Assembly (NCBI GenBank): GCA_934561055.1
Contig: CAKTFN010000001.1
Coordinates: 248,001 to 312,000 of the forward strand
Source of the DNA: an uncultured Eubacteriales bacterium
GTDB lineage: Bacteria; Bacillota; Clostridia; Oscillospirales; Acutalibacteraceae
Length of the DNA: 64,000 nucleotides
Direction of reading: 5' to 3'
Shown here piece by piece: positions 24,666 through 33,667 of the stretch. A program made the translations under genes and the position numbers. Under the pieces are notes generated by a model. It was not told the origin of the DNA. It did not search any database and worked only from the letters and a program-made list of their open reading frames with translations. Within the stretch, counting starts at the first letter, position 1; each line of letters starts with the position of its first letter.

Positions 24666-25205
24666 TCATTCTTCCATTTGTTTTCCCAAAAATCCTGCGG
24701 CAACCTGAACGAGTTTTACGTCGATCTGACTCGGAGCTTCGCTCTTGCCGTCCGAAAGAAGCAAAACCGCACCCATGACATCACCGGCACCGATGATCGG
24801 GAACATAACATATATTTCTCTTTCTCCGGAATCTGAAAGTGCGAGTGTTTCATTGCCGACTCCGAAAACATAACTGCTTCGCCTTTCCATATAGCTTTCG
24901 AGAACAGGCGAAATCCGCTTTTCAAGAATTTCTTTGCGTGGAATTCCCGCAACCGCAATGACATGGTCTCTGTCGCATATTGCCGCCGCATGTCCGGTTG
25001 TTCTGAAAAGAACTTCTGCATATTGTTTGGTGTAAGGAGAGAGTTCACCGATCGGAGAATACTTTTTAAAAATAACTTCTCCATCCGTACTTACAAAAAT
25101 TTCCAATGGATCGCCTTCGCGAATACGCATTGTTCGCCTGATTTCCTTCGGGATTACAACCCTTCCGAGGTCGTCAATGCGCCGAACAATTCCCGTTGCT
25201 TTCAT
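24666..25205 (-). CDS. spoVT: SpoVT-like stage V sporulation regulator
   Basis: 179 residues. The first 45 residues form an AbrB-type swapped-hairpin DNA-binding domain (MKATGIVRRIDDLGRVVIPK, EIRRTMRIREGDPLEIF), nearly canonical for SpoVT. The rest is a GAF-like domain (ELSPYTKQYAEVLFRTTGHAAAICDRD). SpoVT acts in the forespore, downstream of sigma-G, to tune late gene expression and germination traits. Length and both domains match the family. It is a single gene with AAAGGGG near the start and a possible sigma-G-like promoter. Its presence supports an endospore former. Confidence 0.95.
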   Translation of the reverse strand: MKATGIVRRIDDLGRVVIPKEIRRTMRIREGDPLEIFVSTDGEVIFKKYSPIGELSPYTKQYAEVLFRTTGHAAAICDRDHVIAVAGIPRKEILEKRISPVLESYMERRSSYVFGVGNETLALSDSGEREIYVMFPIIGAGDVMGAVLLLSDGKSEAPSQIDVKLVQVAAGFLGKQMEE

Positions 25206-25239
25206 ATATAAAAACCCCTTTTTCTTGCTTTGATGTGTT

Positions 25240-25271
25240 AGTATTATTTACGAAGTCTTACATATTATTCA
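25240..25271 (-). promoter_or_regulatory. Possible sigma-G-type promoter of spoVT
   Basis: Minus strand TGAATA (25271-25266), 19 bases, AATACTA (25246-25240). This resembles the forespore consensus TGAATA/CATACTA, but the spacer is a base or two long. Confidence 0.3.
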
Positions 25272-25359
25272 GCATTTGGACAATCGTTGATTTTTCAAGC
25301 GGATTTCTTGTATTTTGAAAATTTGCGAATCGGATAATTTTCATCACGAACTTTTGCGT

Positions 25360-25390
25360 CAAAAGTAAAACGGCGCCGTAACCGACGCCG
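25360..25390 (-). terminator. Terminator of the guaB-to-FTR operon
   Basis: Minus strand CGGCGTCG-GTTA-CGGCGCCG followed by TTTTACTTTTG, just after the stop of the FTR-like gene. Confidence 0.7.
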
Positions 25391-25396
25391 AAATTA

Positions 25397-25594
25397 TTAT
25401 TTTTCTTTGTAATAAAGCATACAGTGACAGTATCCTTCAAAATCAGGGTCTTTAACCTTTTCGCGGAAATCCTTGCACATGCATTTCGTATCTTCATTTT
25501 GCTCACGCATGCACGGGCAATATCCGCCGGTTCTTTTCAGTCCTTCTTTTACGGTTCTGACAACATCGGCGTTTTCATTGAGTCTGATGTTCAT
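25397..25594 (-). CDS. Small ferredoxin-thioredoxin reductase-like protein
   Basis: 65 residues with the cysteine pattern of the FTR catalytic subunit: GYCPCM (Cys26, Cys28), KCMCKDF (Cys38, Cys40) and GYCHCMLY (Cys56, Cys58). In FTR these hold a [4Fe-4S] cluster next to a redox-active disulfide that reduces thioredoxin with ferredoxin electrons. This is a minimal version without the partner subunit. It starts 3 bases after trxA, so the pair is almost certainly a functional thioredoxin/reductant couple. The electron donor is inferred, not seen. GGGAG precedes the ATG. Confidence 0.85.
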   Translation of the reverse strand: MNIRLNENADVVRTVKEGLKRTGGYCPCMREQNEDTKCMCKDFREKVKDPDFEGYCHCMLYYKEK

Positions 25595-25597
25595 TTT

Positions 25598-25906
25598 TTA
25601 TTCTCCCAAAAGTGCAAGAATTTCTTCTTTTTCATGGTATCCGGTTGTTGAATTGATAATTTTTCCGTCTTTGATTGCAACAAGCATCGGAATGAATCTG
25701 ACTTCAAATTTTTCGGCGAGCTCAGGTTCTTCATCAACATTGACTTTGCAAACAGTGATTTCGTCATGTTCTTCGGAAATTTCTTCAATAATCGGAGCGA
25801 CCATCATGCATGGACCGCACCATGTTGCCCAAAAATCAATAAGAACGGGTTGTTCACTGCGATTTACAACTTCATCATAATTATCTTTTGTCAAAGTGAT
25901 TTCCAT
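25598..25906 (-). CDS. trxA: Thioredoxin
   Basis: 102 residues with the thioredoxin fold and active site WATWCGPC (Cys30, Cys33), the conserved cis-Pro in RFIPMLV, and DFWATWC at the edge strand. It reduces protein disulfides in the cytosol. It is encoded 19 bases after metH and directly before the FTR-like gene, inside the guaB/methionine operon. It may keep methionine synthase or IMP dehydrogenase cysteines reduced; that link is inference. Confidence 0.95.
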   Translation of the reverse strand: MEITLTKDNYDEVVNRSEQPVLIDFWATWCGPCMMVAPIIEEISEEHDEITVCKVNVDEEPELAEKFEVRFIPMLVAIKDGKIINSTTGYHEKEEILALLGE

Positions 25907-25925
25907 AATACCAGCCTCATTTCAT

Positions 25926-28334
25926 TCAGTTTTTTAACGATTCGGCATAGCGAACCGTTTCCATTGCGTCTTTTGAATATTTATCTGCGCCGATTTTTTC
26001 GGCATATTCTTCCGTCAAAACAGCACCGCCGACAACGGTTTTGCAATTCGGTACATTATCGTGAATAGCTTCAATCGCTTCTTCCATTGCTGGAACGGTT
26101 GTTGTCATCAATGCGCTGAGACCAACAAGCTTTGCGTTGCTTTCAAGTGCGGCGTCAACTATTCTTTCCTTCGGAACGTCTTTTCCAAGGTCAATGACGT
26201 TATAACCGTAATTTTCAAGAAGAAGTTTAACAATATTCTTTCCGATATCATGAACGTCACCTTTCACAGTCGCTATGACAACCGGGAAAGAATCGTCATT
26301 GCTGTTTTCGGTTACAGAAACAGCAGCCTTGATTTTTTCAAATGCACATTTTGCGGCTTCGGCACTCATCAAAAGCTGAGGAAGATAGATTTTCTTTTCC
26401 TCAAATCCTTTTCCGACCGTGTCGAGCGCCGGAATAACAACCGTTTGAACAATCTCAAGACCTTCCTTCTCTGAAAGAAGTTTTTCACAAAGTTCTCCGG
26501 CGTTCTCTTTCAGACCTTTCTCAATCGCATTTTTCAAAAGTTCCGAAAGGCTCTTATCATTGTCGGCCGGCAGGGCTTTCTCAGAATTATTCTGTAAATT
26601 ATCGGAACAATAATCAATATATTCCTTGAAACCTTCGTCAAGATTATTAAGCGCACAAAAAGTTTTGTAAGCACGTTTCATATCCTCACTTGCCGGATTG
26701 AGAATTGCGGCGGAAAGACCGTTTTCAAGGGCAAGAATAAAGAACGATGAGTTGACCGCTCCCCTATTTGGAAGACCGAACGAAACGTTTGAAACTCCGA
26801 GACTTGTGTGACAGCCGAGCTTTTTGCGGATTGCATGAACGGCCTCAAGCGTGATTCGTGCGGCATTGGGATCTGCGCTTACCGTCATAGCAAGCGGATC
26901 AAAAACGATGTTTTTCTTTTCAATTCCATATTCTTCGGCCGTGCGAAGAATTTTTTCAGCAATTTCAAAGCGTTTTTCCGACGTTTCCGGAATTCCGTTT
27001 TCATCAAGAGTCAGTGCGGTAACGACACCGCCGTATTTTTTTACGAGCGGAAAAACCGCTTTCATGCTTTCCTTTTTTCCGTTGACGGAATTGATCATTG
27101 CTTTTCCGTTGTAGATTCGCAATGCTTCTTCCATTGCCGTGATATCCGAAGTGTCAATTTGCAAAGGAAGGTCAAGAACGCCCTGCAACTCAAAGACAGA
27201 CGTTTTAAGCATTTCCGGTTCGTCAATTCCGGGTATTCCGACATTTACATCAAGTATATCGGCTTCATTCTCCTGCTGTGAAATTCCTTCTTTAAGAATA
27301 TAAGCAATATCGTTTTCAAGAAGAGCTTGTTTAAATCGTTTCTTACCGGTCGGATTAATTCGTTCGCCGATTACAACCGGCTTTTTCCCAAATTCCACGG
27401 CATGGGTATAAGAAGAAACAACGGTAAAATTTTTCTTTTCAATCTTCTTAAATTTTGAAGAAGAAACTTTTTCCTTTGTGAGTCTGATGTAATCGTCGTC
27501 CGTTCCGCAACAGCCTCCGAGAACAGTTACGCCCATATCGGCAAATTTTTTCATTTCAAAGCTGAATTCCTCGGCACCAACGTCAAAAACTGTTTTTCCG
27601 TCAACACTTTTCGGCATTCCTGCGTTAGGTTTCATAATTACGGGAACCGAAGCACAGGAAAGAATTCTTTTTGCAACCGACTCAAGCTGTTTCGGTCCGA
27701 GCGAACAGTTTGCTCCGATTGCGTCGGCACCCATCCCTTCAAGAAGGGCAACCATTGCTTCCGGAGTGGCTCCGGTTATAAGCTTTCCGTCTTCGCCGTA
27801 AGCATTCGTAACAAAAACAGGAAGAGAAGAATTTTCCTTCGCCGCAAGGAGCGCCGCCTTTGTTTCGTAGCTGTCGTTCATTGTTTCGATTGTGATGAGA
27901 TCGGCTTTGTATTTTACCCCGAACTTTACAATCTTTGAAAAGACAGAAACCGCCTCTTCAAAATCAAGATCACCGAAAGGTTTAAGAAGTTTTCCAAGAG
28001 ATCCGATGTCAAGCGAAACGAATTTTTCCTGATTTCCGATTGATTTTTCTGCGGCAATTTTTGCATTCTCAATTGCCGCTTTGATAATCTGTTCAAGTTC
28101 TTTATCCGAAGGGAAATTGAAGCTGTTTGCTCCGAAAGTATTCGCACAAACAACGTTGCTTCCTGCGTCGAAGTATTTTTTGTGAACACCTTGAACGATG
28201 TCCGGATGGCTGAGATTCCAGCTTTCGGTATGCTCGCCCGGTTTCAGACCCTCCTTCTGAAGAAAGGTTCCGAAACCGCCGTCAAGAAAAAGAAACTGTT
28301 TTTTTAAAAGTTCAAGAACGCCCAAAATGTTCAC
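25926..28334 (-). CDS. metH: Cobalamin-dependent methionine synthase, without activation domain
   Basis: 802 residues in MetH order. A homocysteine-binding barrel (1-~290) has zinc-site text GANCSLGP and GGCCGTDDDYI. A folate-binding barrel follows (~310-570; VIGERINPTGKKRFKQAL). The B12-binding cap and Rossmann domains (~590-802) carry the His ligand in GDVHDIGKNIV and end in VVGGAVLTEEYAEKIGADKY. The S-adenosylmethionine reactivation domain of E. coli MetH is absent; it is supplied by the separate protein encoded directly upstream (28342-28941). The enzyme transfers methyl from methyl-THF to homocysteine. Confidence 0.96.
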   Translation of the reverse strand: MNILGVLELLKKQFLFLDGGFGTFLQKEGLKPGEHTESWNLSHPDIVQGVHKKYFDAGSNVVCANTFGANSFNFPSDKELEQIIKAAIENAKIAAEKSIGNQEKFVSLDIGSLGKLLKPFGDLDFEEAVSVFSKIVKFGVKYKADLITIETMNDSYETKAALLAAKENSSLPVFVTNAYGEDGKLITGATPEAMVALLEGMGADAIGANCSLGPKQLESVAKRILSCASVPVIMKPNAGMPKSVDGKTVFDVGAEEFSFEMKKFADMGVTVLGGCCGTDDDYIRLTKEKVSSSKFKKIEKKNFTVVSSYTHAVEFGKKPVVIGERINPTGKKRFKQALLENDIAYILKEGISQQENEADILDVNVGIPGIDEPEMLKTSVFELQGVLDLPLQIDTSDITAMEEALRIYNGKAMINSVNGKKESMKAVFPLVKKYGGVVTALTLDENGIPETSEKRFEIAEKILRTAEEYGIEKKNIVFDPLAMTVSADPNAARITLEAVHAIRKKLGCHTSLGVSNVSFGLPNRGAVNSSFFILALENGLSAAILNPASEDMKRAYKTFCALNNLDEGFKEYIDYCSDNLQNNSEKALPADNDKSLSELLKNAIEKGLKENAGELCEKLLSEKEGLEIVQTVVIPALDTVGKGFEEKKIYLPQLLMSAEAAKCAFEKIKAAVSVTENSNDDSFPVVIATVKGDVHDIGKNIVKLLLENYGYNVIDLGKDVPKERIVDAALESNAKLVGLSALMTTTVPAMEEAIEAIHDNVPNCKTVVGGAVLTEEYAEKIGADKYSKDAMETVRYAESLKN

Positions 28335-28341
28335 CTGCTTG

Positions 28342-28941
28342 TCATTTATATATTCCGATGATTGCCGTCACCGATTTTGACGGAGTCATCATAAGATTAT
28401 TTCCGAGACTGATTCCGAGATGTTTTGCACAATCAAGCGCCGGGATAATCGCTTTTTGAAGTTCGAGAGGAAGATCTCCGTAGCCGGGACTGAAACGGGG
28501 TTTTAGGAAGAAACCTTTTTGAAGATAATGCTCTTTCAATTCATCGTTGAAAAAATCACAAAGACTTTCAACTCGTTCGCTGCCAAGAGCCTGAAGACAG
28601 ACCGATTTTGCCGGGGAAAGAAGAGATTCTCTTTTTATCAACCGGTCAATTCCGTGGCCGACTGTTGCCGCAAAAAGAACTATTCTTTTGCATGAAGCGA
28701 GATTTTTTGAAAGTGCCTTGCTTTGCGTCTTTCCAAAACCAAGGTCCATTTCATCTCCGTTGAAAGAAAGCGGAAATTCACCGTAGCAAACATTAAAAGA
28801 GAATATGCTTTTACTTTCGGTAACACATTCGGCAAAAAGCTCTTTCATTGCTTCATCCGGATTGCGGACTCCCATATATCTGAAAGCTTCACGCTCGTTA
28901 ATCGGAATCTCTTTATAACTTTTGCTTATAATCTCATTCAT
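28342..28941 (-). CDS. MetH activation-domain protein (stand-alone)
   Basis: 199 residues, matching stand-alone B12-dependent methionine synthase activation proteins of Clostridia: the N-terminal ISKSYKEIPINEREAFRYMG, a central SPAKSVCLQALGSERVESL, then LKPRFSPGYGDLPLELQKAI and MTPSKSVTAIIGI. The RFSPGYGD motif is the AdoMet-binding motif of MetH (RxxxGY). It reductively remethylates inactivated cobalamin on MetH. ATG 28941 overlaps metF by 8 bases; a longer upstream frame would lie inside metF. It precedes metH by 7 bases. Confidence 0.9.
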   Translation of the reverse strand: MNEIISKSYKEIPINEREAFRYMGVRNPDEAMKELFAECVTESKSIFSFNVCYGEFPLSFNGDEMDLGFGKTQSKALSKNLASCKRIVLFAATVGHGIDRLIKRESLLSPAKSVCLQALGSERVESLCDFFNDELKEHYLQKGFFLKPRFSPGYGDLPLELQKAIIPALDCAKHLGISLGNNLMMTPSKSVTAIIGIYK

Positions 28942-29821
28942 AATTCTTACCGATAATATGAGAAAGATTTGAGTAAATCTTCTCGGCAACATCCGGCTTA
29001 TTCATCGAATAAACATGAACATTGCTGATTCCGTTGGCAAAAAGGTCAATAATCTGATCGGTGGCATAAGCGATTCCGGCTTGTTTCATTGCGTCTTCGT
29101 CACCGCCGAAACGGTCAACGAGGCTGATGAACCTCTGAGGGACGTGGCAACCCGAAAGTTTTATCGCCCGTTCAACCTGGCTCGCCTTGGTAATCGGCAT
29201 TATTCCGGCAACAACCGGAACGGTTACACCGGCTTCACGAAGCTTATAAAGAAAGTTATATAAAAGATTGTTGTCAAAAAACATTTGAGTAGTCAGAAAT
29301 TCGCAACCCGCGTCAACCTTTGCTTTAAGAAAGTTTATGTCTTCCTTGCTGTTTCGGCTTTCCGGGTGAACTTCGGGATAACAAGCCGCACCGACGCAGA
29401 AATTTGCATCCGCCTCTTTGATTTCGCAGATAAGCTCGGTTGCATGATTGTACGCCCAAAGGCTTCTGTCGCAGTCAAGCATATCGGCGGGAATATCCCC
29501 TCGGAGAGCGAGGATGTTTTCAACGCCGCTTTCCTTGATTGCTTTAATCTGTTTTTTTACAATTTCTTTCGTTGAAGAAACGCAAGTAAGATGTTCAACC
29601 GTTTCAACGCCGTATTTTTCTTTGATGTTTTTTGCAATTTCAAGGGTATATTTGCTTGTTCCGCCACCTGCTCCGTAAGTTACGCTCATAAACGCAGGTT
29701 TTATTGCGGCGATTTTTTTGACGGCTCGTTCAACACTTTCAAATGAGGTCTCCTTCTTCGGAGGAAAAACTTCAAAAGAAAGCGAAGGCTTGCTGTCTTT
29801 TAAGATATTAATAACTTTCAT
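28934..29821 (-). CDS. metF: Methylenetetrahydrofolate reductase
   Basis: 295 residues with MetF signatures: PSLSFEVFPPKKETSFESV (catalytic Glu in SFEVFPPK), VTYGAGGGTSKYTLEIA, and FLTTQMFFDNNLLYNF (near 190). It reduces 5,10-methylene-THF to 5-methyl-THF for MetH, using FAD. ATG 29821 was preferred over a GTG nine bases upstream because GGTGA spacing fits. It begins 18 bases after guaB and overlaps the MetH activation gene. Confidence 0.95.
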   Translation of the reverse strand: MKVINILKDSKPSLSFEVFPPKKETSFESVERAVKKIAAIKPAFMSVTYGAGGGTSKYTLEIAKNIKEKYGVETVEHLTCVSSTKEIVKKQIKAIKESGVENILALRGDIPADMLDCDRSLWAYNHATELICEIKEADANFCVGAACYPEVHPESRNSKEDINFLKAKVDAGCEFLTTQMFFDNNLLYNFLYKLREAGVTVPVVAGIMPITKASQVERAIKLSGCHVPQRFISLVDRFGGDEDAMKQAGIAYATDQIIDLFANGISNVHVYSMNKPDVAEKIYSNLSHIIGKNYE

Positions 29822-29839
29822 AGGAATCACCGAAACAAA

Positions 29840-31345
29840 TTATTTGATTATGCCCGTTTTGTCTTTTTGAACAACGTCGTGTGCACCGCCTTCAACGATA
29901 CTGGTTGCGGAAACGAGGGTAATCTTTGCTTTTTTCTGAAGTTCCGGAATTGAAAGCGCACCGCAGTTACACATTGTTGACTTCACCTTTGAAAGAGAAA
30001 GCGCAACATTGTCTTTAAGGCTTCCGGCGTAAGGAACATAAGAATCAACGCCTTCTTCAAATGAAAGCTTCTTATCTCCGCCGAGGTCATAGCGTTGCCA
30101 GTTTCTTGCTCTTGCCGAACCTTCGCCCCAGTATTCCTTCATGTATGTTCCGCCGATACTGATTTTGTTTGTCGGGCTTTCATCAAAGCGTGCAAAATAT
30201 CTTCCGAGCATTACGAAATCGGCCCCCATTGCAAGAGCGAGAGTAATATGATGGTCATAAACAATTCCGCCGTCGGAGCAAACGGGAACGTAAACACCGG
30301 TTTCTTCAAAATATTCGTCTCTGGCCTTGCAAACGTCGATAAGAGCAGTTGCCTGGCCTCTGCCGATACCTTTTGTTTCACGGGTAATACAAATTGAACC
30401 GCCGCCGATTCCGACTTTAACGAAGTCTGCACCGCATTCCGCAAGGAAACGGAAACCGTCGGCGTCAACAACATTTCCCGCACCGACCTTTATGCTCTCG
30501 CCGTAATGTTCTCTGATCCATGCAATTGTGAGCTTTTGCCACTCGGAAAAACCTTCGGAGGAGTCAATGCAAAGCACATCGGCCCCCGCCTCGATAAGAG
30601 CCGGAACTCTTTCTGCGTAATCTCTGGTATTGATTCCGGCACCGACAACATAACGTTTCTTGGCGTCAAGAAGCTCACTCGGATTCTGTTTGTGCGAATC
30701 ATAGTCTTTTCTGAAAACGAAATAGCAAAGGCGCTGATTGTCGTCAATTATAGGAAGAGAATTAAGCTTGTTATCCCAAATAATATCATTAGCTTCTTTG
30801 AGACTGGTTCCCTCTTTTGCAAAAATAAGCTTTTCAAACGGCGTCATAAATTCGCTGACTTTAGTTTCCGGGCTCATTCTGCTGACTCTGTAATCACGGC
30901 TTGTTACGATTCCGAGAAGTTTTCCTTTTTCGGTTCCGTCTTCGGTTACGGCAACGGTTGAATGACCGGTCTTTTCCTTGAGTGCAATGATATCGCTGAG
31001 AGTTGCATCCGGTGAAACGTTTGAGTCACTCGTTACGAATCCGGCTTTATGGTTCTTTGCCCTTGATACCATTGCGGCTTCGTCTGCGATGCTCTGAGAG
31101 CCGTATATAAACGAAACGCCGCCCTCCTTTGCAAGGGCGACCGCAAGTCTGTCGCCCGAAACCGACTGCATGATGGCGGATACCATGGGAATATTCATAG
31201 TTATAGAAGGCTCTTCTCCCTTTTTGAATTTTACAAGCGGGGTCTTCAAGCTGACGTTTGCGGGAATGCACTTGTCCGATGAATAACCGGGGATGAGAAG
31301 ATACTCATTAAAAGTGTGAGACGGTTCATTGATAAAAATTGCCAT
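29840..31345 (-). CDS. guaB: IMP dehydrogenase
   Basis: 501 residues. A catalytic TIM barrel is interrupted by two CBS domains (about 95-215; LSDIIALKEKTGHSTVAVTE and DIIWDNKLNSLPIIDD). The active Cys loop is seen as KVGIGGGSICITRETKGIGR (near 305-325). The sequence MCNCGALSIPELQKKA near the C-terminus is a Clostridial variant. It oxidises IMP to XMP, the committed step to GMP. ATG 31345 follows AGGAGGAGCATT. It leads an unusual operon with methionine-cycle and thioredoxin genes. Confidence 0.95.
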   Translation of the reverse strand: MAIFINEPSHTFNEYLLIPGYSSDKCIPANVSLKTPLVKFKKGEEPSITMNIPMVSAIMQSVSGDRLAVALAKEGGVSFIYGSQSIADEAAMVSRAKNHKAGFVTSDSNVSPDATLSDIIALKEKTGHSTVAVTEDGTEKGKLLGIVTSRDYRVSRMSPETKVSEFMTPFEKLIFAKEGTSLKEANDIIWDNKLNSLPIIDDNQRLCYFVFRKDYDSHKQNPSELLDAKKRYVVGAGINTRDYAERVPALIEAGADVLCIDSSEGFSEWQKLTIAWIREHYGESIKVGAGNVVDADGFRFLAECGADFVKVGIGGGSICITRETKGIGRGQATALIDVCKARDEYFEETGVYVPVCSDGGIVYDHHITLALAMGADFVMLGRYFARFDESPTNKISIGGTYMKEYWGEGSARARNWQRYDLGGDKKLSFEEGVDSYVPYAGSLKDNVALSLSKVKSTMCNCGALSIPELQKKAKITLVSATSIVEGGAHDVVQKDKTGIIK

Positions 31346-31385
31346 AATGCTCCTCCTATAATAAGTCATTAAAATTTGCAAAATC

Positions 31386-31428
31386 GCCGAGCCTCGCAAC
31401 CGAAACGGACTGCGAAAGCGCGGCGTTT
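31386..31428 (-). promoter_or_regulatory. GC-rich hairpin in the guaB leader
   Basis: On the minus strand CGCCG (31428 side) and CGGCG (31386 side) close a stem-loop that continues with TTTCGCA/TTGCGAG-type pairing. It lies in the 90-base untranslated region of guaB. No U-run follows, so it may act on RNA stability or protein binding. Confidence 0.35.
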
Positions 31429-31438
31429 AATTTATAGA

Positions 31439-31467
31439 ATTCTACCACATTGAACGGGTTATGTCAA
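31439..31467 (-). promoter_or_regulatory. Sigma-A promoter of the guaB-metF-metH operon
   Basis: Minus strand TTGACA (31467-31462), 17 bases, TAGAAT (31444-31439). Confidence 0.8.
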
Positions 31468-31505
31468 CAAAAGACGCAAATAAATTTTGTGCGATTAAAA
31501 CCATT

Positions 31506-33575
31506 TTAAAGCGTTGTCGCCGCTATATACGCTTTCTTCGTTGCGGCCGCAATATTTCCGGCTTTTGTGCAGTCACCGACGGCAAAGACACGGATATTCG
31601 TGTTCTTCAAAGATTCTTCAAGAGTCTTGTCCGGCCTTGAGCCGAGAGAAAGAACAACTTTATCGCATTTAATTCTGCTTCTTGCTTTTGTTTTTGTGTT
31701 TTCGGTAACTATGCAATCTTTTTCGATTTCGCAAAGTTTTTCGCTCGTTTTGAAAACTGTTCCGGCTTTTTCAAGCTTCGGAAGAATATCGTCTTTGTGC
31801 TGCATCCACGTTCCCGGGGCAAGTTCGGATGCCATTTCGACAATCGTAACCTTGCAACCGTTTGAAGTCAGATATTCCGCCGTTTCAAGGCCGGTGAGTC
31901 CCGAACCGATAACTGCAACATTACAATTTTCAAGCTTAACTTTTTTACTAAGAATATCTTCAAAAGTAAAGATCGAATCGTCATTATGACTTCCGCCGAA
32001 ATTCGGTTTGATCGGATTGCTTCCTGTTGCCGAAATGACGGCATAAGCGTTTTCATCCTTTGCGGTTTCGGCATCAAGAGCTTTGTTGAAAACAAACTTT
32101 ACGCCGTCTTCAAGACAGATTTTGTATGCGTCCTCGGTAAACCATGCGGTTTTATCCTTTTTTGGAGGTACGCAGGCAAGGTTGAGTTGTCCGCCGGGTT
32201 TGTCGCTCTTTTCAAAAACGGTCACGTCGAAACCACGCCTTGCAAGAATATCGGCGGCGGTAAGACCGGCAGGACCTGCTCCGGCAACAAGAACTTTAAG
32301 TCCGTTTCCGTTTTTGACGAGTTTTTCTTTTTCATGGCCGACGAACGGATTGACCGAACATTCACCGTGAGAACCGATGTAAGCGTTTTCCTGCATTGAC
32401 TGAAAACAATTAAGGCAACAAATGCAGCGTCTGATTGTTTTTCCGTTCAAAGCCTTTTCCGTCCAGTACGGATCGGCAATTTGAGATCTTCCGAGACAGA
32501 CAAAATCCTGAACACCATCTTCAAGCTGCTGTTCGGCTTGTTCGGGAGAGCGAATGAGATTCGCCGCAAGAACGGGAATCGAAACAGCTTCTTTGATTGC
32601 TTTTGCCATATATTTTCGCCATCCCGGTTCAAACGAAACCGGCTCAAGCCAATAATTGAAAGTGTCATATCCGGCCGAAGAGACGTCAATTGCATCAACA
32701 CCGGCTTTTTCAAGTCGTTTTGCAACTTCAATTCCTGTTTTAAGGTCGTAACCTTTTCCTTCTTGTCCGATCATTGAATAGCATTCATCGACAGAAAGGC
32801 GGACGATTACAGGAAAGTTCTTTCCGCATTCGGTTTTGATTCCTTTGATTATATTAAGAATGAATCTCATTCTGTTTTCAAGAGAACCGCCGTACTCATC
32901 GGTTCTTTGATTGGTCACGGGACTGAGAAACTGCTGAAGAAGATAACCGTGGGCACAGTGAAGTTCAACGCCGTCGCATCCGGCTTTAAAAACGCGGATT
33001 GCACCGTCTATGAACTGCTGCTCGAGTTCGAGAATTTCTTTATGGGTGAGTCCTCTGACACGTCCGCCGGCAAAATATGCGGGTTCGCACTTTGAAGGTG
33101 CAACCGATGAAGGAACAATGTCATGCTTCAAAAGAATCGGTCCGACTGCCGGGGTGAGCTTATAAAGAAGTTTTCCGTATGCACCCTTTGTAAGTTTTTC
33201 GGCTTCGATTGAAAGAGGAACCGTTCCGACAAGAAGACCGACGTTCTGCCTTCCGGGATGATGAAGCTGAACAAAAAACTTTGCACCGTGACGCTGAATG
33301 CGTTTTGCCATCTCGGCAAGAGGTGCAATATGGTAATCATGGCTGACAGCAAGCTGAGCGAAGGCTGCAGAACCGGTCTTGTCATTAACGCGCGTGATTT
33401 CTGTCATAATAAGGCCCGCACCTCCTTTTGCGCGTTCCTCATAATAGTCCATCATTTTTTCCGTGGGTCTTCCGTCAAATTGGCCGAAGCCCATGAGCAT
33501 AGGCGGAAGAACAACGCGGTTTTTAATTTCAACGTTTCCGATTTTCATCGGACTTTTGAGCATTTTATATTCCAT
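31506..33575 (-). CDS. OYE-type NADH:flavin oxidoreductase with Fe-S and FAD domains
   Basis: 689 residues, the 2,4-dienoyl-CoA reductase/BaiCD-BaiH class. An FMN TIM barrel (1-~340) has VVLPPMLMGFGQFDGRP, CAHGYLLQQFLSPVTNQRTD and the FVQLHHPGRQ motif. A [4Fe-4S] cysteine cluster follows (RRCICCLNCFQ then CSVNP, near 345-375). FAD and NAD(P) Rossmann domains follow (VAGAGPAGLTAADILARRGF near 400). Such enzymes reduce C=C bonds of enoates, dienoyl-CoA or steroid/bile acid derivatives. ATG 33575 has GTGAGG six bases upstream. The promoter lies inside a 40-bp palindrome. The exact substrate is unknown. Confidence 0.9.
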   Translation of the reverse strand: MEYKMLKSPMKIGNVEIKNRVVLPPMLMGFGQFDGRPTEKMMDYYEERAKGGAGLIMTEITRVNDKTGSAAFAQLAVSHDYHIAPLAEMAKRIQRHGAKFFVQLHHPGRQNVGLLVGTVPLSIEAEKLTKGAYGKLLYKLTPAVGPILLKHDIVPSSVAPSKCEPAYFAGGRVRGLTHKEILELEQQFIDGAIRVFKAGCDGVELHCAHGYLLQQFLSPVTNQRTDEYGGSLENRMRFILNIIKGIKTECGKNFPVIVRLSVDECYSMIGQEGKGYDLKTGIEVAKRLEKAGVDAIDVSSAGYDTFNYWLEPVSFEPGWRKYMAKAIKEAVSIPVLAANLIRSPEQAEQQLEDGVQDFVCLGRSQIADPYWTEKALNGKTIRRCICCLNCFQSMQENAYIGSHGECSVNPFVGHEKEKLVKNGNGLKVLVAGAGPAGLTAADILARRGFDVTVFEKSDKPGGQLNLACVPPKKDKTAWFTEDAYKICLEDGVKFVFNKALDAETAKDENAYAVISATGSNPIKPNFGGSHNDDSIFTFEDILSKKVKLENCNVAVIGSGLTGLETAEYLTSNGCKVTIVEMASELAPGTWMQHKDDILPKLEKAGTVFKTSEKLCEIEKDCIVTENTKTKARSRIKCDKVVLSLGSRPDKTLEESLKNTNIRVFAVGDCTKAGNIAAATKKAYIAATTL

Positions 33576-33667
33576 CGTATACCTCACTTGTTATCTTTAC
33601 ATACTTCCGATATGAACAAACCGGAGAAAAGACATTCGTTTCAAACATTGCCGAATCCCTGTCCCAA

